In this document: positions 63,854-64,000 of the stretch, one piece after another | Numbering within the stretch: position 1 is the stretch's first letter | Layout: each line of letters starts with the position of its first letter | Source: Sphingomonas sp. PAMC 26605 | GTDB taxonomy: Bacteria > Pseudomonadota > Alphaproteobacteria > Sphingomonadales > Sphingomonadaceae | Length of the DNA: 64,000 bases | Assembly (NCBI RefSeq): GCF_000241485.1 | Contig: NZ_JH584241.1 | Coordinates: 2,717,661 to 2,781,660 of the forward strand | Direction of reading: 5' to 3' | Translations under genes and position numbers: made by a program | The notes under the pieces: generated by a model | The model's database searches: none | Told to the model about the DNA's origin: nothing | Seen by the model: the letters and a program-made list of their open reading frames with translations, nothing else

Positions 63854-64000
63854 ATGCGTATCGGGGCCAGACTTTTGCTGGCGGGTGTAGCGATCGCGCT
63901 CGGTGGCGGCGCGGTGGGGCCGGCGCTGGCGGGGCTCGTTCAGAAGAAGCCGCCCTATTTCGCGTCCATTTCGGCGGGTAAGGCGCGGATGCGGACCGGG
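63854..64000 (+). CDS. Exported SH3-like domain protein (5' part only)
   Basis: The first 49 residues are present before the window ends. They comprise a signal peptide (MRIGARLLLAGVAIALGGGA, cleavage near ALA) and then KKPPYFASISAGKARMRTG, the opening of a bacterial SH3-type domain. It is divergent from the dehydrogenase gene. The rest lies outside the window. Confidence 0.7.
   Translation, partial: MRIGARLLLAGVAIALGGGAVGPALAGLVQKKPPYFASISAGKARMRTG

Overview
This 64 kb window comes from a high-GC alphaproteobacterium, almost certainly a sphingomonad (Sphingomonas or a close relative). The signs are the CckA-pathway phosphotransferase ChpT, an F0 operon ordered atpI-atpB-atpE-atpF'-atpF, an AddA-type repair nuclease, RpoH with mtgA, a JAMM protein beside an RluD-type gene, a sphingomonad-style psp locus, and many short palindromic intergenic repeats. 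It reads as ordinary chromosome. No rRNA, tRNA, prophage, insertion sequence or CRISPR array was found.

Layout. 1-8.1 kb: addA, trxA, an orphan vapD, a GST-like gene, argJ, and two exported proteins of unknown role (one an EF-hand lipoprotein). 8.2-11.7 kb: a small gene, secA and a small membrane protein. 11.7-16.2 kb: a leftward rpoH-FAD amine oxidase-mtgA run, an RluD-type pseudouridine synthase and a divergent JAMM metallopeptidase. 16.3-22.2 kb: chpT, then the compact chemotaxis operon cheA-cheW-cheY-cheB-cheR, whose genes overlap or nearly touch. 22.2-26.6 kb: an amidase, RNase P RNA, a J-domain protein, a 2Fe-2S protein, a PAS sensor kinase and sufE.

26.7-30.9 kb is the most distinctive block. 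It is an expanded phage-shock (Psp) operon running leftward from a near-consensus sigma-54 promoter and controlled by the divergent activator PspF. Downstream of pspA-pspB-pspC lie five further small membrane proteins. Three of them, and more loosely a fourth, repeat a coiled-coil tail also seen in PspB or PspC. 30.9-42.4 kb: superoxide dismutase with a structured 3' region and strong terminator, the leftward mtaB-ftsY-ispZ operon, a GGDEF-EAL protein, ffh, and the ribosomal operon rpsP-rimM...trmD-rplS. That operon is split by an inverted oxidoreductase gene and a vapBC toxin-antitoxin pair, and vapBC is translationally overlapped with trmD.

42.4-64 kb: a SulP transporter, a pentapeptide-repeat protein, an alpha/beta hydrolase, a DUF418 membrane protein, a DPP-IV-like peptidase, an MgtC-family protein, asd, a cytochrome P450, purB, an EF-hand protein, radC, the ATP synthase F0 genes, uvrC, several small membrane proteins, a bestrophin-like channel, a 2-hydroxyacid dehydrogenase, and the 5' end of an exported SH3-like protein.

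At least nine imperfect palindromic repeats of about 80-125 bp are scattered between genes. Two share identical 23-bp arms and sit inside open reading frames (the amine oxidase and mtaB), where they add in-frame peptide segments.
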